NCBI RefSeq assembly: GCF_000382065.1
Contig: NZ_KB907499.1
Location: forward strand, 505,561 to 568,491
Direction of reading: 5' to 3'
Length of the DNA stretch: 62,931 bases
Source of the DNA: Stenotrophomonas hibiscicola ATCC 19867
GTDB lineage: Bacteria > Pseudomonadota > Gammaproteobacteria > Xanthomonadales > Xanthomonadaceae
A program made the translations under genes and the position numbers. Below the pieces are notes generated by a model. It was not told the DNA's origin. It made no database searches and worked only from the letters and a program-made list of their open reading frames with translations. How positions within the stretch are numbered: the first letter of the stretch is position 1; every line of letters starts with the position of its first letter. This document shows, piece after piece, positions 31,302 to 40,479 of the stretch.

Positions 31302-33013
31302 CGCGGGCGATCAACATGCACAGGCACTGGCCCCGACAGGTACTGGCGGCGTTGCTGCTGTGGCTGCCGCTGCTGGCCTGGGCGCAGCCGCGCGCGTGGC
31401 TGGACCGCGACCGCATCGCGTTGGGTGACACGGTAATGCTCAATGTCGAGAGCGACCAGGGCGCGCCGGACTTCACGCCGTTGCGTACCGACTTCGATCT
31501 CAGCGGGCAGACCAGCAGCCGCCAGGTGGAGTGGCGCAATGGCAGCATGCAGCAGCGCACTCTGTATGGCGTGGCACTCACCCCACGGCGCAGCGGTGCA
31601 CTGGTGGTGCCGGGTCTGCAGGTGGGCAGTGCACGTACCGCGCCGCTGACCCTTCAGGTGGATGCCGCTGCCGTGGCCGGCCCCGACAGCAACGCGGTGG
31701 CCTTCATCGAAACCGTTGTCGATGACGAGACGCCGTACGTGCAGCAGAGCGTGGGCGTGGTGGTGCGGCTGTATTTCGCCTCGCAGCTGGCGTCCGGCGA
31801 ACTGGTGCTGGATACCCCGGCAGGCGCGTCGTTGCAGCGGGTGGGCGATGACCGCACCGATGTGCGGCAGGTCAATGGCCGTCGCTACAACGTGGTCGAG
31901 CGGCGCTTCCTGCTTGTTCCCGAGCGCAGCGGTGCACTCCGGCTGGCCGGTGCGCGCTTCAGTGGGCGCAGTGCCGGTGGCTTCTTCGACGATTTCTTTG
32001 GCGGCGGCGACGGGCGCATGAATGCCACCGGCGCCGACCGCACGTTGCAGGTACAGGCACAGCCGGCGCAGGCGCCGCAGCCATGGTTGCCGCTGCAGGG
32101 CCTGCAGCTGCGCTACACCAGTGCACCGACCAGCGCACGTACCGGTGAGGCGGCCAACGTGGTGGTCGAGGCGATTGCCGACGGTGCCACCCGCGCGCAG
32201 TTCACCGACCTGCCGGTGCCCGATGTCGGCAACGCCGCACAGGTGTTCGCCGAACCCGCACAGTACGAAGAGAGCTTCAACGGCAGCACGCCGCGCCTGA
32301 AGATCACCCGCCGCTATTCGATCGTGCCGCGCCAGCCGGGTTCGCTGGTGGTGCCGGGGCCGCGCCTGCCGTGGTGGGATGTTCGTGCGGGCAAGCCACA
32401 GGAAGCGAAGCTGCCGGACCTGACACTCGCCGTCGCAGCCGGTAATGGCGGTGGCAGTGCTTCACCTGCGCCGCTGCCGCCGATCGACACCGATGCTGCG
32501 CTGCCGGGGGGCGATGGCCAGGACAGCCGTATCGCGGCCACCGATCCGCGCGCCAGCGGCCTGGCCGAGCGTCCGTGGCCATGGATGGGCGCCGCTATCG
32601 GCCTGGCGCTGCTGTGGCTGCTGACCTTGCTGTGGGGCTGGCAGCGTGGCCGTCGCCCGCGCGTGGCGCCGCCTGAGGCGGGCAGGGGGGCTGTGCCGGC
32701 TGTGGCGACGGGACGTGCCGGCCTGGCCGAACTGCGCCGCGCGCTGGATGGTGAAGGCTTCGATCAGGTAGAAGCTCAGCTATGCGCGATGGCCGGCGTT
32801 GAACGCATCGAGCAGGTCATCGCCCGGTTGGATGACCCGGCCCAGCGCCAGGTGCTGCAGGACCTGCAACAGGCCCGCTGGGGCGGGCAGGGTGATCTGG
32901 CGCCGCTGCGCACGCGCCTGCGCGAGGTCTTCCGTGACGGACCGCACTGGTCGGCGGCGGCGATCACCGCTGACACTGGGCTGCCGCCGCTGTATCCACC
33001 GCGGCGAACCTGA
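31298..33013 (+). CDS. batD: BatD family protein
   Basis: This is a 571-residue envelope protein. A signal peptide ends near LAWAQ (an alternative start at 31316 gives a shorter signal). Several beta-sandwich domains with ARTGEAANVVVEAIADG and QPGSLVVPGPRLPWWDVRAGKPQEA follow, which are typical of BatD (oxygen tolerance family). A membrane helix (about 427-448, WMGAAIGLALLWLLTLLWGW) precedes a cytoplasmic helical tail. It is the last gene of the MoxR-Bat operon. Its precise role is unknown; in other bacteria the operon is linked to stress resistance or envelope integrity. Confidence 0.88.
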   Translation: MTRAINMHRHWPRQVLAALLLWLPLLAWAQPRAWLDRDRIALGDTVMLNVESDQGAPDFTPLRTDFDLSGQTSSRQVEWRNGSMQQRTLYGVALTPRRSGALVVPGLQVGSARTAPLTLQVDAAAVAGPDSNAVAFIETVVDDETPYVQQSVGVVVRLYFASQLASGELVLDTPAGASLQRVGDDRTDVRQVNGRRYNVVERRFLLVPERSGALRLAGARFSGRSAGGFFDDFFGGGDGRMNATGADRTLQVQAQPAQAPQPWLPLQGLQLRYTSAPTSARTGEAANVVVEAIADGATRAQFTDLPVPDVGNAAQVFAEPAQYEESFNGSTPRLKITRRYSIVPRQPGSLVVPGPRLPWWDVRAGKPQEAKLPDLTLAVAAGNGGGSASPAPLPPIDTDAALPGGDGQDSRIAATDPRASGLAERPWPWMGAAIGLALLWLLTLLWGWQRGRRPRVAPPEAGRGAVPAVATGRAGLAELRRALDGEGFDQVEAQLCAMAGVERIEQVIARLDDPAQRQVLQDLQQARWGGQGDLAPLRTRLREVFRDGPHWSAAAITADTGLPPLYPPRRT

Positions 33014-33070
33014 ACCGGCGCCGCTTGCGCGCTTTGTTAGAGTGCATTCATTTTTCGAGGAAACCCGCGC

Positions 33071-34390
33071 ATGACAGCAGCTGCTGCCGACAAGAAGAAG
33101 TTGCCCCTGCATTGGAAGATGGGCATCGGCTTTGCGATCGGCCTGATCCTGGGACTGATCGTGCACGCCCTGGGTGGCAGCGTCGATGGTCTGCAGGCCG
33201 GTGCCAAGTGGGTAATGGACTACATCACCACCCCGGCGTCGGGCCTGTTCCTCAACCTGATCTTCATGCTGATCGTGCCGCTGATCTTCTCGGCGCTGAT
33301 CATGGGCGTGTCGGAGATGGGCGACATCCGCGCCCTTGGCCGCATCGGCTGGAAGACCCTGGCCTATACCGTGCTGTTGTCCGGCATTGCCGTGGGCATC
33401 GGCCTGGTGCTGGTCAACCTGCTCAAGCCGGGCGCCGGCGTGGATCCGCAGGTGGCCGCGATGATGCTGTCGGAGAACGCAGAGCGCAGCAAGGAAATCG
33501 TTGCCGGCATCCATGGCACGCCGAAGGGCATGGACATGCTGTTGTCGATCGTGCCGAGCAACGTGCTGCAGGCCGCGTCCGACAACGGCGCGATCCTGTC
33601 GCTGATGTTCTTCGCGCTGATGTTCGGCATCGGCATGGTGTTGACCGACGACGAGAAGGTCGCCCCGCTGCGCCGTGCCATCGAAGGCGTATTCGAAATC
33701 TCGATGACCCTGATCAACCTGGTCATCCGCCTGGCGCCGTACGCGGTGGCCTGCTTCATGTTCAACCTGGCCGCGCTGTTCGGCTTCGAGCTGATCATCC
33801 GCCTGGGCGCCTACGTGGGCGTGGTGGTGCTCGCGCTGGGCCTGCACATGATCGTGACCTACGGCACCGCCGTGTGGCTGTCCGGCCGCTCGCCGCTGTC
33901 GTTCTTCCGCGATACCCAGGAAGCGACGGTGATGGCGTTCTCCACCGCCTCCAGCAACGCCACCCTGCCGACCGCGCTGCGCGTGGCCGACCAGATGGGC
34001 CTGCCGCAGCGCGTGTCGCGCTTCGTGCTGACCGTGGGCGCCACCGCCAACCAGAACGGCACCGCGCTGTTCGAGGGCGTGACGGTGATCTTCCTGGCCC
34101 AGTTCTTCGGCGTGGACCTGAGCATCGGCCAGCAGATCATGGTGATGGCGGTCTGCATCCTCGGTGGCATCGGCACGGCCGGCGTGCCCTCGGGCTCGCT
34201 GCCGGTGGTGGCGATGATCTGTGCGATGGTGGGCGTGAACCCGCTGGGCATCGGCCTGATCCTGGGCGTGAACCACTTCCTGGACATGTGCCGTACCGCG
34301 CTGAACGTGACTGGCGACCTGGCCCTGACCACGCTGGTGGCCAAGGGCGAAGGCCACGATGGCCCGGCGCTGGGCCCGCAGCAGGACTGA
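33071..34390 (+). CDS. Dicarboxylate/amino acid:cation symporter (DAACS)
   Basis: This 439-residue inner-membrane transporter has at least eight helices and the family landmarks: a serine-rich reentrant loop (FSTASSNATLPTALRVADQ), then VGATANQNGTALFEGVTVIFLAQ, GGIGTAGVPSGSLPVV and NHFLDMCRTALNVTGD. It would take up C4-dicarboxylates or acidic amino acids with cations. The family motif NMDGT is NQNGT here (residues 327-331), which may alter the cation site. GAGGAA precedes the start. The gene is monocistronic, followed by a perfect GC hairpin. Confidence 0.9.
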   Translation: MTAAAADKKKLPLHWKMGIGFAIGLILGLIVHALGGSVDGLQAGAKWVMDYITTPASGLFLNLIFMLIVPLIFSALIMGVSEMGDIRALGRIGWKTLAYTVLLSGIAVGIGLVLVNLLKPGAGVDPQVAAMMLSENAERSKEIVAGIHGTPKGMDMLLSIVPSNVLQAASDNGAILSLMFFALMFGIGMVLTDDEKVAPLRRAIEGVFEISMTLINLVIRLAPYAVACFMFNLAALFGFELIIRLGAYVGVVVLALGLHMIVTYGTAVWLSGRSPLSFFRDTQEATVMAFSTASSNATLPTALRVADQMGLPQRVSRFVLTVGATANQNGTALFEGVTVIFLAQFFGVDLSIGQQIMVMAVCILGGIGTAGVPSGSLPVVAMICAMVGVNPLGIGLILGVNHFLDMCRTALNVTGDLALTTLVAKGEGHDGPALGPQQD

Positions 34391-34399
34391 GTCCGGATT

Positions 34400-34424
34400 C
34401 CCGCCCCCGGACTCCGGGGGCGGG
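34400..34424 (+). terminator. Perfect GC hairpin after the symporter gene
   Basis: Eleven-base perfect arms CCCGCCCCCGG and CCGGGGGCGGG with an ACT loop start nine bases after the stop. There is no T-run; a near-copy occurs at 34542-34558, so it may be a repeat unit rather than a terminator. Confidence 0.5.
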
Positions 34425-34640
34425 TAGTGCCGGCCGCTGGCCGGGTACGCGTCATCGCATGCGCGCTGCCGCTCCCACGTTTCGCGATGCGAATCGTAGG
34501 CCCCCCTTACCGGCTTCCACACCCCCGCGCCTAGGGCGCAGCCCCCGGACTCCGGGGGCGGTAGTGCCGGCCGCTGGCCGGCAACTTCATGATCTTCATT
34601 GAATTCTGCGCAGTTGGCGGCCAGCGGCCGGCACTGCCGG
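34400..34640. repeat. Duplicated GC-hairpin plus GTAGTGCCGGCC repeats
   Basis: Two near-identical modules, each a CCCCCGGACTCCGGGGG hairpin followed by a GTAGTGCCGGCCGCTGG palindrome, lie at about 34400-34444 and 34542-34583, and a reversed GTAG-type unit is at 34618-34640. The 34391-34726 gap holds no gene; the transketolase promoter should lie in its last 80 bases (a GACAAT at about 34674 is a candidate -10). Confidence 0.7.
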
Positions 34641-34726
34641 GCACGGTGAACCGACCCCCCGCCCGGCGACTATGGGACAATAGGCCGCCCGCACGTCCGC
34701 GGCCGCCTCCCGATTCCGACAGAACC

Positions 34727-36724
34727 ATGACGCAGCCTACCCGTCGCCAGTTGGCCAACGCCATCCGCTTCCTTGCCGCCGATGCGGTTGAAACCGCAAA
34801 GTCCGGCCACCCCGGCATGCCCATGGGCATGGCCGACATCGCCGAAGTCCTCTGGAACGACTACCTCCGCCATAACCCGAGCAACCCGCACTGGTTCAAC
34901 CGCGACCGTTTCGTGCTGTCCAACGGCCATGGTTCGATGCTGCAGTACGCGCTGCTGCACCTGAGCGGTTACGACCTGCCGATCGAGCAGCTCAAGCTGT
35001 TCCGCCAGCTGGGCAGCCACACCGCCGGCCACCCGGAGCGCCATGAGACCCCGGGCGTGGAAACCACCACCGGCCCGCTGGGCCAGGGTTTCGCCAACGC
35101 CGTGGGCTTCGCCCTGGCCGAGAAGCTGCTGGCACAGCGCTTCAACCGCCCGGAGCTGGAAGTGGTCGACCACCGCACCTGGGTGTTCATGGGCGATGGC
35201 TGCCTGATGGAAGGCGTATCGCATGAAGCGGCGTCGCTGGCCGGTACCTGGGGCCTGCACAAGCTGGTCTGCTTCTGGGACAACAACCACATCTCCATCG
35301 ACGGCAACGTCGAGGGCTGGTTCACCGACAACACCCCGGAGCGTTTCGAAGCCTATGGCTGGAACGTGGTCCGTGACGTCGATGGCCACGACCCGGAAAG
35401 CATCAAGGCCGGCATCGAGGCCGCGCTGTCGCAGAGCGACAAGCCGACCCTGATCTGCTGCCGCACCACCATTGGTTTTGGTTCGCCGAACAAGGCGGGC
35501 AAGGAATCCAGCCACGGCGCACCGCTGGGCAAGGACGAACTGGAAGCCACCCGCAAGCAGCTGGGCTGGGAGTACGGTCCGTTCGAGATCCCGCAGGCGA
35601 TCTACGACGGCTGGCGCGCCAATGGCGCCGGCACCCTGCGCCAGGCCGAGTGGGAACAGCTGTTCGACAAGTACGCCAGCCAATACCCGAGCGAAGCCGC
35701 CGAGCTGACCCGTCGTTCGCACGGCGAACTGCCGGCCGACTTCGTTGCCAAGGCCGATGCCTACATCGCCCAGGTGGCGGCTGAAGGCCCGACGATCGCC
35801 TCGCGCAAGGCCTCGCAGCTGGCCATTGAAGCCTATGCTCCGCTGCTGCCGGAAATCGTCGGCGGCTCGGCCGACCTGGCGCACTCCAACCTGACCCTGT
35901 GGAAGGGCAGCAAGTCCGTTGCCAGCGACGACGCCAACGCCAACTACGTGTACTACGGCGTGCGCGAGTTCGGCATGACCGCCATTGCCAATGGCCTGGC
36001 CCTGCACGGTGGCTTCATTCCGTTCGACGCCACCTTCCTGGTGTTCAGCGACTACGCCCGCAACGGCGTGCGCATGAGCGCGCTGATCCCGGCCCACGCC
36101 ATCCACGTCTATACCCACGACTCGATCGGCCTGGGCGAAGACGGCCCGACCCACCAGCCGGTGGAGCACCTGGCTTCGCTGCGCTACATCCCGAACAACG
36201 ACGTGTGGCGTCCGTGCGATGCGGTCGAGTCGGCGGTGAGCTGGAAGGCCGCGATCACCCGCCAGGACGGCCCGAGCTGCCTGGTGTTCAGCCGCCAGAA
36301 CCTGCCGCACCAGCCGCGCAGCGCCGAGCAGATTGCCCAGATCGAGCGCGGCGGTTATGTGCTGGCCGATGCTGCCGGTACCCCGGACGTGATCCTGATC
36401 GCCACGGGCTCGGAAGTCTCGCTGGCCACCGAAGCCAAGGCCCAGCTGGACGCGGCCGGTATCAAGACCCGCGTGGTCTCGATGCCGTCCACCGACGTGT
36501 TCCTGCGCCAGGATGCGGCCTACCGTGAATCGGTGCTGCCAAATGCCGTGCGCAAGCGCGTGGCCGTGGAAGCCGGCGTCACCGGTTTCTGGCGCCAGTT
36601 CGTCGGCCTGGACGGTGCTGTGGTCGGTATCGACACCTTCGGTGCCTCGGCGCCGGCCGATCAGCTGTACAAGCACTTCGGCATCACCACCGCCCACGTG
36701 GTGGAAGCGGCCAAGTCGCTGTAA
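34727..36724 (+). CDS. tkt: Transketolase
   Basis: This 665-residue thiamine-diphosphate enzyme of the non-oxidative pentose phosphate pathway transfers two-carbon ketol units. The N-terminal ThDP domain has [20 protein letters not shown], the metal-binding GDGCLMEG motif (about residues 155-162) and [10 protein letters not shown]. The pyrimidine domain contains [18 protein letters not shown] and the C-terminal domain [15 protein letters not shown]. The start at 34727 gives the standard N-terminus ([20 protein letters not shown]). A strong terminator follows. Confidence 0.97.
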   Translation: MTQPTRRQLANAIRFLAADAVETAKSGHPGMPMGMADIAEVLWNDYLRHNPSNPHWFNRDRFVLSNGHGSMLQYALLHLSGYDLPIEQLKLFRQLGSHTAGHPERHETPGVETTTGPLGQGFANAVGFALAEKLLAQRFNRPELEVVDHRTWVFMGDGCLMEGVSHEAASLAGTWGLHKLVCFWDNNHISIDGNVEGWFTDNTPERFEAYGWNVVRDVDGHDPESIKAGIEAALSQSDKPTLICCRTTIGFGSPNKAGKESSHGAPLGKDELEATRKQLGWEYGPFEIPQAIYDGWRANGAGTLRQAEWEQLFDKYASQYPSEAAELTRRSHGELPADFVAKADAYIAQVAAEGPTIASRKASQLAIEAYAPLLPEIVGGSADLAHSNLTLWKGSKSVASDDANANYVYYGVREFGMTAIANGLALHGGFIPFDATFLVFSDYARNGVRMSALIPAHAIHVYTHDSIGLGEDGPTHQPVEHLASLRYIPNNDVWRPCDAVESAVSWKAAITRQDGPSCLVFSRQNLPHQPRSAEQIAQIERGGYVLADAAGTPDVILIATGSEVSLATEAKAQLDAAGIKTRVVSMPSTDVFLRQDAAYRESVLPNAVRKRVAVEAGVTGFWRQFVGLDGAVVGIDTFGASAPADQLYKHFGITTAHVVEAAKSL

Positions 36725-36745
36725 GCAGCATCGCAGCGTGATGCA

Positions 36746-36779
36746 GGAAAGGCCGGCGCACGCCGGCCTTTCCTTTTTT
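36746..36779 (+). terminator. Terminator of transketolase
   Basis: Thirteen-base arms (36746-36758, 36761-36773) are followed by six T. Confidence 0.95.
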
Positions 36780-36811
36780 CTGTGGGGCGAATCGAATCGG
36801 TCGCCGTGCCG

Positions 36812-36836
36812 GTGGATCCACGCCATGCGTGGATGA
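36812..36836. repeat. SMAG-like palindrome (GTGGATCCACGC class)
   Basis: A GATCCACGCCATGCGTGGAT palindrome whose GTAG head is altered to GTGG lies just after the end of the minus-strand NADAR gene. Confidence 0.75.
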
Positions 36837-36839
36837 GCG

Positions 36840-37394
36840 TTACATCGCGTCGCGCACGTCCATCAGCGCAAACCCCAGCAGGTTCAATCCGCGCCACCGC
36901 GCCGGGTTGTGCGCGTCGGCGTGGTCCTTGGCCAGGCCGATGCCCCAGATGAAATCCACCGGGCTGGCTTCCACCAGCACCCAACGCGCAGTGGCGCGCA
37001 GGAAGGCGCCCAGTTCCGGGTTCTGGCTGAACTTGGCGCGGTTGCCAGCCACCACCAGGTCGTAGCGCGCCTGTACCCAGCGCGCTTCATCGAAGCCTTC
37101 GATCTGGCGGCCCAGCGCCTTTGCCTTGTCCGGTGTGGCGCTGGTGATGATCTTGTCGAGCAGCGCGCTGGCGCCGAACAACCGCGCCTTGCCGGCCATC
37201 ATGTAGTGCTCGGCGGTGCGGTAGCGCACGCCATCAATGTCGAAGCCGGCGTCATACCACTGGCTGAAGCAGGACGCAGACACACCGCTGCGCGGCGGCT
37301 GGTGGCCCCAGAAACACAGATAGCGCAGGTCTTCGCCTGCGGCCTGGCGTTGCTGCAGGTCGTGCAGGAAACGGGAATCGTCGCTCATAGGCAT
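36840..37394 (-). CDS. NADAR family protein (YbiA-like)
   Basis: This 184-residue cytoplasmic protein is of the NADAR family, whose members hydrolyse N-glycosidic bonds in reactive riboflavin intermediates or remove ADP-ribose from nucleic acid or protein. Family marks are CFWGH (about residues 27-31), TAEHYMMAGKARLF (about 60-73), RYDLVVAGNRAKFSQNP and VEASPVDFIWGIGL. Two in-frame ATGs (37394 and 37388) are possible starts and neither has a clear Shine-Dalgarno sequence. It is a single gene, upstream of an acyl-CoA transferase-like gene on the same strand. Confidence 0.9.
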   Translation of the reverse strand: MPMSDDSRFLHDLQQRQAAGEDLRYLCFWGHQPPRSGVSASCFSQWYDAGFDIDGVRYRTAEHYMMAGKARLFGASALLDKIITSATPDKAKALGRQIEGFDEARWVQARYDLVVAGNRAKFSQNPELGAFLRATARWVLVEASPVDFIWGIGLAKDHADAHNPARWRGLNLLGFALMDVRDAM

Positions 37395-37450
37395 ACGATA
37401 GCGCGTTGGGCACCACGCATCCGCCGGGCACGGCCCGGCGCTGCCCCTGC

Positions 37451-39403
37451 CTACGCGGTGCGGGCGAGGGCCAGGCGGAGCAGTCGCGCATCCAGGCGCT
37501 CTGCGAAATTCTTCGGCGCCTGCAGGCCCATGCGCTGCAGGTACACCGCATCGCCGTCGCCGGCCGGTTGTCGCAGCGCGGCCCAGACCGTGCGCAGCTT
37601 GTCGCCACGGGTCTGCGTGTAGGCCTTCAGCCAGCCCAGTGCCTTCACCAGTACCTGCTCGATCTCGTTGAAGTCGCTGCCGAGCGGGTAGTCCGGCAGG
37701 CTGCCATCGGCGCGGAATGGGGCCAGTGCCGCGGCCAATGCCTGCGGCGTATTGCGCTGGAGGCGCTGCGTGTCCGGCTGGGACACCGCCAGCAGCTTGC
37801 GCGCGGCCTGCGCCTGCTGCAGCAGGCCACCCTGGAACGGGGCTTCGGTGATCGCGGTCATCGCATGCACGCAGTCCTCGTCGGTCAGACCTCGCAGGTC
37901 GGCGATGCCGTACTCGTTCAGGTAGATGTCGCGCAGGTGGCGCGGGATGGTGGTGTGCCCGTAGTTCCAGCGCACGTTGGACTCGCGCCGGCCCTTGTCA
38001 TCGCGCGCGGCACGGAACATCAGCACGCTGCGCGCTTCCGGCAGAGCATGTGCCATCGCCACGAAGTTGTACTGGCCACCCACGCCGGACACCACGCGGC
38101 CATCGTCCAGCGCGTCCGACACCGCTGCACCCAGCGCGGTGGCCATCATGCAGGAATTGAAGAAGCGCGCGTGCCGGCGCTGCAGGCGTTCCAGCGTTTC
38201 GTTGCCACCGTACAGCTGGTTGATCTCGCTGATGCGGCGCATGCCGATCGCACGACACTCATCTTCCGGCAGCGTGCGCAACCACTCGTAGAACTCCGGC
38301 GAGCCCAGGTAGAACGCGCCGTGCAGGTACTCGCCCTCGGCGGCCAGGGTGGCGTGGTCGATGGACAGCGTGCTGCCATTTTCGATGCGCTGCATCAGCG
38401 CCAGGTCGTCGTGCACCTTGCGCTTGATCACCCCGGTCTGCACCAGCCGGCGGAAGCCCTCGTTGAGCATCTCGCTGCAGCCGTACAGGCCCACTTCGAA
38501 CGGATCCAGCCCGCCGATCTCCTGCACCAGCGGGTGGCTGGCCAGCTGCGGATCCAGCGCGTGCAGCACGCGGCGGTAGCGGGCGTTGTCGGTGTGGCGC
38601 AGCACAAGCGCATGGCTGAGTGCATCGGCCAGCGTGCCGATACCGATCTGCAGGGTGCCGCCGTCGCGCACCAGCGTGCTGGCGTACAGGCCGATGGCGT
38701 AGTCGGCATCGCCGACCGGCTGCCGCGGCAGCCCGAACAGCGCCGGGTACGGCGGTGGCGGAGTGATCACCAGATCGAAGAACGACACATCGACCGTTGC
38801 CGAGCCGCCCAGATAGGGCAGCTGCGGATCGATCTCGGCGATCATCAATGGGCGCGGCAGGCCGCGCGCGGTCATCGCATCCAGCGTGTCCTGGGTGATG
38901 TCGTTGTTGCACGACAGGGAAAGCCGGCGGTCGTTCGGGCGCATCGCCACCTTCTGCACGATCACCTGCGGTGCGCGCTGCGCCACCGCGTCGGCGGCAT
39001 GGGTGTAGTTCAGGCTGGTATAGCTGGATTGTGCCTGCCGCGACCCGAGCAGGGCGCCGGACTGCATGTAGAACTCTTCCACCTGCACATGTGCCGGCAA
39101 CGCGTCGCGCGCGATCGCATCGGCATAGGCCAGGCGCGGGAAATCGTCGCCGAAATGGCGCTGCGCGAACGGCGCCAGGAAGCGCGCTTCCAGACCGTTG
39201 CCGCGCGCCTTCGGCGGGTTCAGCGACAGCGCGGTATACAGCTGCAGCGGCCGCGAAGGGTCGTGCTCGACGCGTGCGTAGAGGGCATTGAGCAGCCGGT
39301 GTGGCTTGCCCAGTGCCAGCGGTGCCCCGATCCGCAGCGGCCCGTCCACGCGCGCAAACAACCAGTCGACGGCGGCGTCCAGGTCGGTGAGGTGTTCGGT
39401 CAT
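37451..39403 (-). CDS. Acetyl-CoA hydrolase/CoA-transferase family protein
   Basis: This 650-residue protein carries the two CoA-transferase domains of the acetyl-CoA hydrolase/transferase family: LNYTHAADAVAQRAPQVIVQKV and GIGTLADALSHALVL in the first, and GLYGCSEMLNEGF (catalytic-type glutamate) with VSGVGGQYNFVAMAHALPEARS in the second. It is longer than the usual 420-500 residues, with an insertion before the catalytic segment and extra C-terminal sequence. It may move CoA between short acyl groups or hydrolyse an acyl-CoA; the substrate is not predictable. The ATG at 39403 is chosen because homologous-looking sequence begins there. Confidence 0.82.
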   Translation of the reverse strand: MTEHLTDLDAAVDWLFARVDGPLRIGAPLALGKPHRLLNALYARVEHDPSRPLQLYTALSLNPPKARGNGLEARFLAPFAQRHFGDDFPRLAYADAIARDALPAHVQVEEFYMQSGALLGSRQAQSSYTSLNYTHAADAVAQRAPQVIVQKVAMRPNDRRLSLSCNNDITQDTLDAMTARGLPRPLMIAEIDPQLPYLGGSATVDVSFFDLVITPPPPYPALFGLPRQPVGDADYAIGLYASTLVRDGGTLQIGIGTLADALSHALVLRHTDNARYRRVLHALDPQLASHPLVQEIGGLDPFEVGLYGCSEMLNEGFRRLVQTGVIKRKVHDDLALMQRIENGSTLSIDHATLAAEGEYLHGAFYLGSPEFYEWLRTLPEDECRAIGMRRISEINQLYGGNETLERLQRRHARFFNSCMMATALGAAVSDALDDGRVVSGVGGQYNFVAMAHALPEARSVLMFRAARDDKGRRESNVRWNYGHTTIPRHLRDIYLNEYGIADLRGLTDEDCVHAMTAITEAPFQGGLLQQAQAARKLLAVSQPDTQRLQRNTPQALAAALAPFRADGSLPDYPLGSDFNEIEQVLVKALGWLKAYTQTRGDKLRTVWAALRQPAGDGDAVYLQRMGLQAPKNFAERLDARLLRLALARTA

Positions 39404-39437
39404 GCGGGGCGGTCCTGCGTGTGGGGGAGTGCGGGCA

Positions 39438-39995
39438 TTACAGCATGTCGGGCTTGAACCGCCGTCGACGCGAGACTTCCGCGCCGGACACCATGAACTG
39501 CCCATCGCCGCGGTAATGCACCGTGCGCGGCAGCTTCGGCCGGGGCGCGACGTGGGCGCGCACGATTTCCCAGATGAACAGGTTGCTCGATTGCACCTGG
39601 CTGTCGTCGTAAAGACGGCATTCGAAGCAGGAATGGCATTGTCCGACCAGCGGCGCGCCAACCTCGCGCGCAGGTACTGCATCCAGCCCGAAACGCGCGA
39701 ACTTGTCGACCTCGCGGCCACTGCAGTTGCCGATGTCGACCACGGTATCGAGCAGCTCCACGCCGGGTACGTTGATCACGCACTCGCCACTACTGACGGC
39801 CAGTGCATGGCTGTGGTTTTCATTCCACAGGTAGGTGGCGACCAACGACGGCGAAAAGCCCATCACCATGTGCCAGCCCATCGTCATCAGGTTGCGCTGG
39901 CCCTGCCACGCGGTACTGACCAGCACGATCGGGCCGGGTTCGAGGAAGCGGCGCGCCTGCTCGACCGGGAAATCCTTCTTGGACAGCGCTTTCAT
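39438..39995 (-). CDS. Flavin reductase-like (FMN-binding split-barrel) protein
   Basis: This 185-residue protein resembles flavoredoxin/flavin reductase domain proteins, which bind FMN: PGPIVLVSTAWQGQRNLMTMGWHMVMGFSPSLVATYL and NENHSHALAVSSGECVINVPG are the typical segments. Two cysteines in GQCHSCFECRL are notable. It could reduce flavin or act as an FMN-dependent oxidoreductase. The start ATG at 39995 has no strong Shine-Dalgarno sequence. It is divergent from the BlaI-type gene, sharing a 118-base intergenic region containing two dyads. Confidence 0.8.
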   Translation of the reverse strand: MKALSKKDFPVEQARRFLEPGPIVLVSTAWQGQRNLMTMGWHMVMGFSPSLVATYLWNENHSHALAVSSGECVINVPGVELLDTVVDIGNCSGREVDKFARFGLDAVPAREVGAPLVGQCHSCFECRLYDDSQVQSSNLFIWEIVRAHVAPRPKLPRTVHYRGDGQFMVSGAEVSRRRRFKPDML

Positions 39996-40058
39996 CCGGG
40001 GCCTGGGGCGGGAGGAATCGATGCTGGCGCAGCCGGGATGAACCCGGAGTCGAGGGGC

Positions 40059-40087
40059 TTGACAGATGATTCGATTACGCGCGTAAT
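40059..40087 (+). promoter_or_regulatory. Promoter of the blaI-like operon
   Basis: A perfect TTGACA (40059-40064) is 17 bases from CGTAAT (40082-40087). The -10 lies inside the first BlaI-type dyad. Confidence 0.7.
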
Positions 40088-40110
40088 CGTGATGTCGATT
40101 ACGGATGTAA
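40072..40110. promoter_or_regulatory. Two BlaI/MecI-type operator dyads
   Basis: CGATTACGCGCGTAATCG (40072-40089) is a perfect 18-bp palindrome. A second TTAC-GGAT-GTAA lies at 40099-40110, with centres 24 bp apart, and the first overlaps the -10. The TTAC-N4-GTAA pattern resembles the TACA/TGTA dyads bound by BlaI and MecI. The second ends three bases before the ATG. Autorepression is inferred. Confidence 0.75.
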
Positions 40111-40113
40111 ACC

Positions 40114-40479
40114 ATGACCCCGATCAGCGAAGCCGAAGCCGTTGTGATGGAGGTGCTGTGGCAGCAGGCACCGCGTAGCGCCGATGACGTGGTGGCCGCG
40201 CTGGCCCACCGCGACTGGGCCGAGCCGACCATCAAGACCCTGCTCAACCGCCTGTTGACCAAGGGCGCGATCGCTGCCGAGCGCGATGGCCGGCGCTACC
40301 TGTACCGGCCGCTGCTGCAGCGCCAGGCCTGGGTGGAGGCGCAGAGCCAGGACTTCATCGGGCGTGTTTTCGAGGGGCGCGTGGCGCCGCTGGTCGCGCA
40401 CTTCAGCGAGCGCGGCCAGTTGAGCGCGCAGGACATCGCCGAACTGAAGAAGCTGATCCAGGAGCTGGACCATGACTGA
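40114..40479 (+). CDS. BlaI/MecI/CopY family transcriptional repressor
   Basis: This 121-residue winged-helix repressor begins MTPISEAEAVVMEVLWQQAP and contains the recognition region VVAALAHRDWAEPTIKTLLNRLLTKGAI, typical of the BlaI/MecI family; a C-terminal dimerisation helix follows. Members are inactivated by proteolysis when the partner M56 peptidase senses a signal. The partner gene overlaps its stop by eight bases. Its promoter carries two matching dyads, so it likely represses itself and the genes downstream. Confidence 0.93.
   Translation: MTPISEAEAVVMEVLWQQAPRSADDVVAALAHRDWAEPTIKTLLNRLLTKGAIAAERDGRRYLYRPLLQRQAWVEAQSQDFIGRVFEGRVAPLVAHFSERGQLSAQDIAELKKLIQELDHD

Noticed and set aside
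34670..36826. 718-codon open frame antisense to transketolase
   Set aside because: Shadow of a highly biased gene; no domain recognised.
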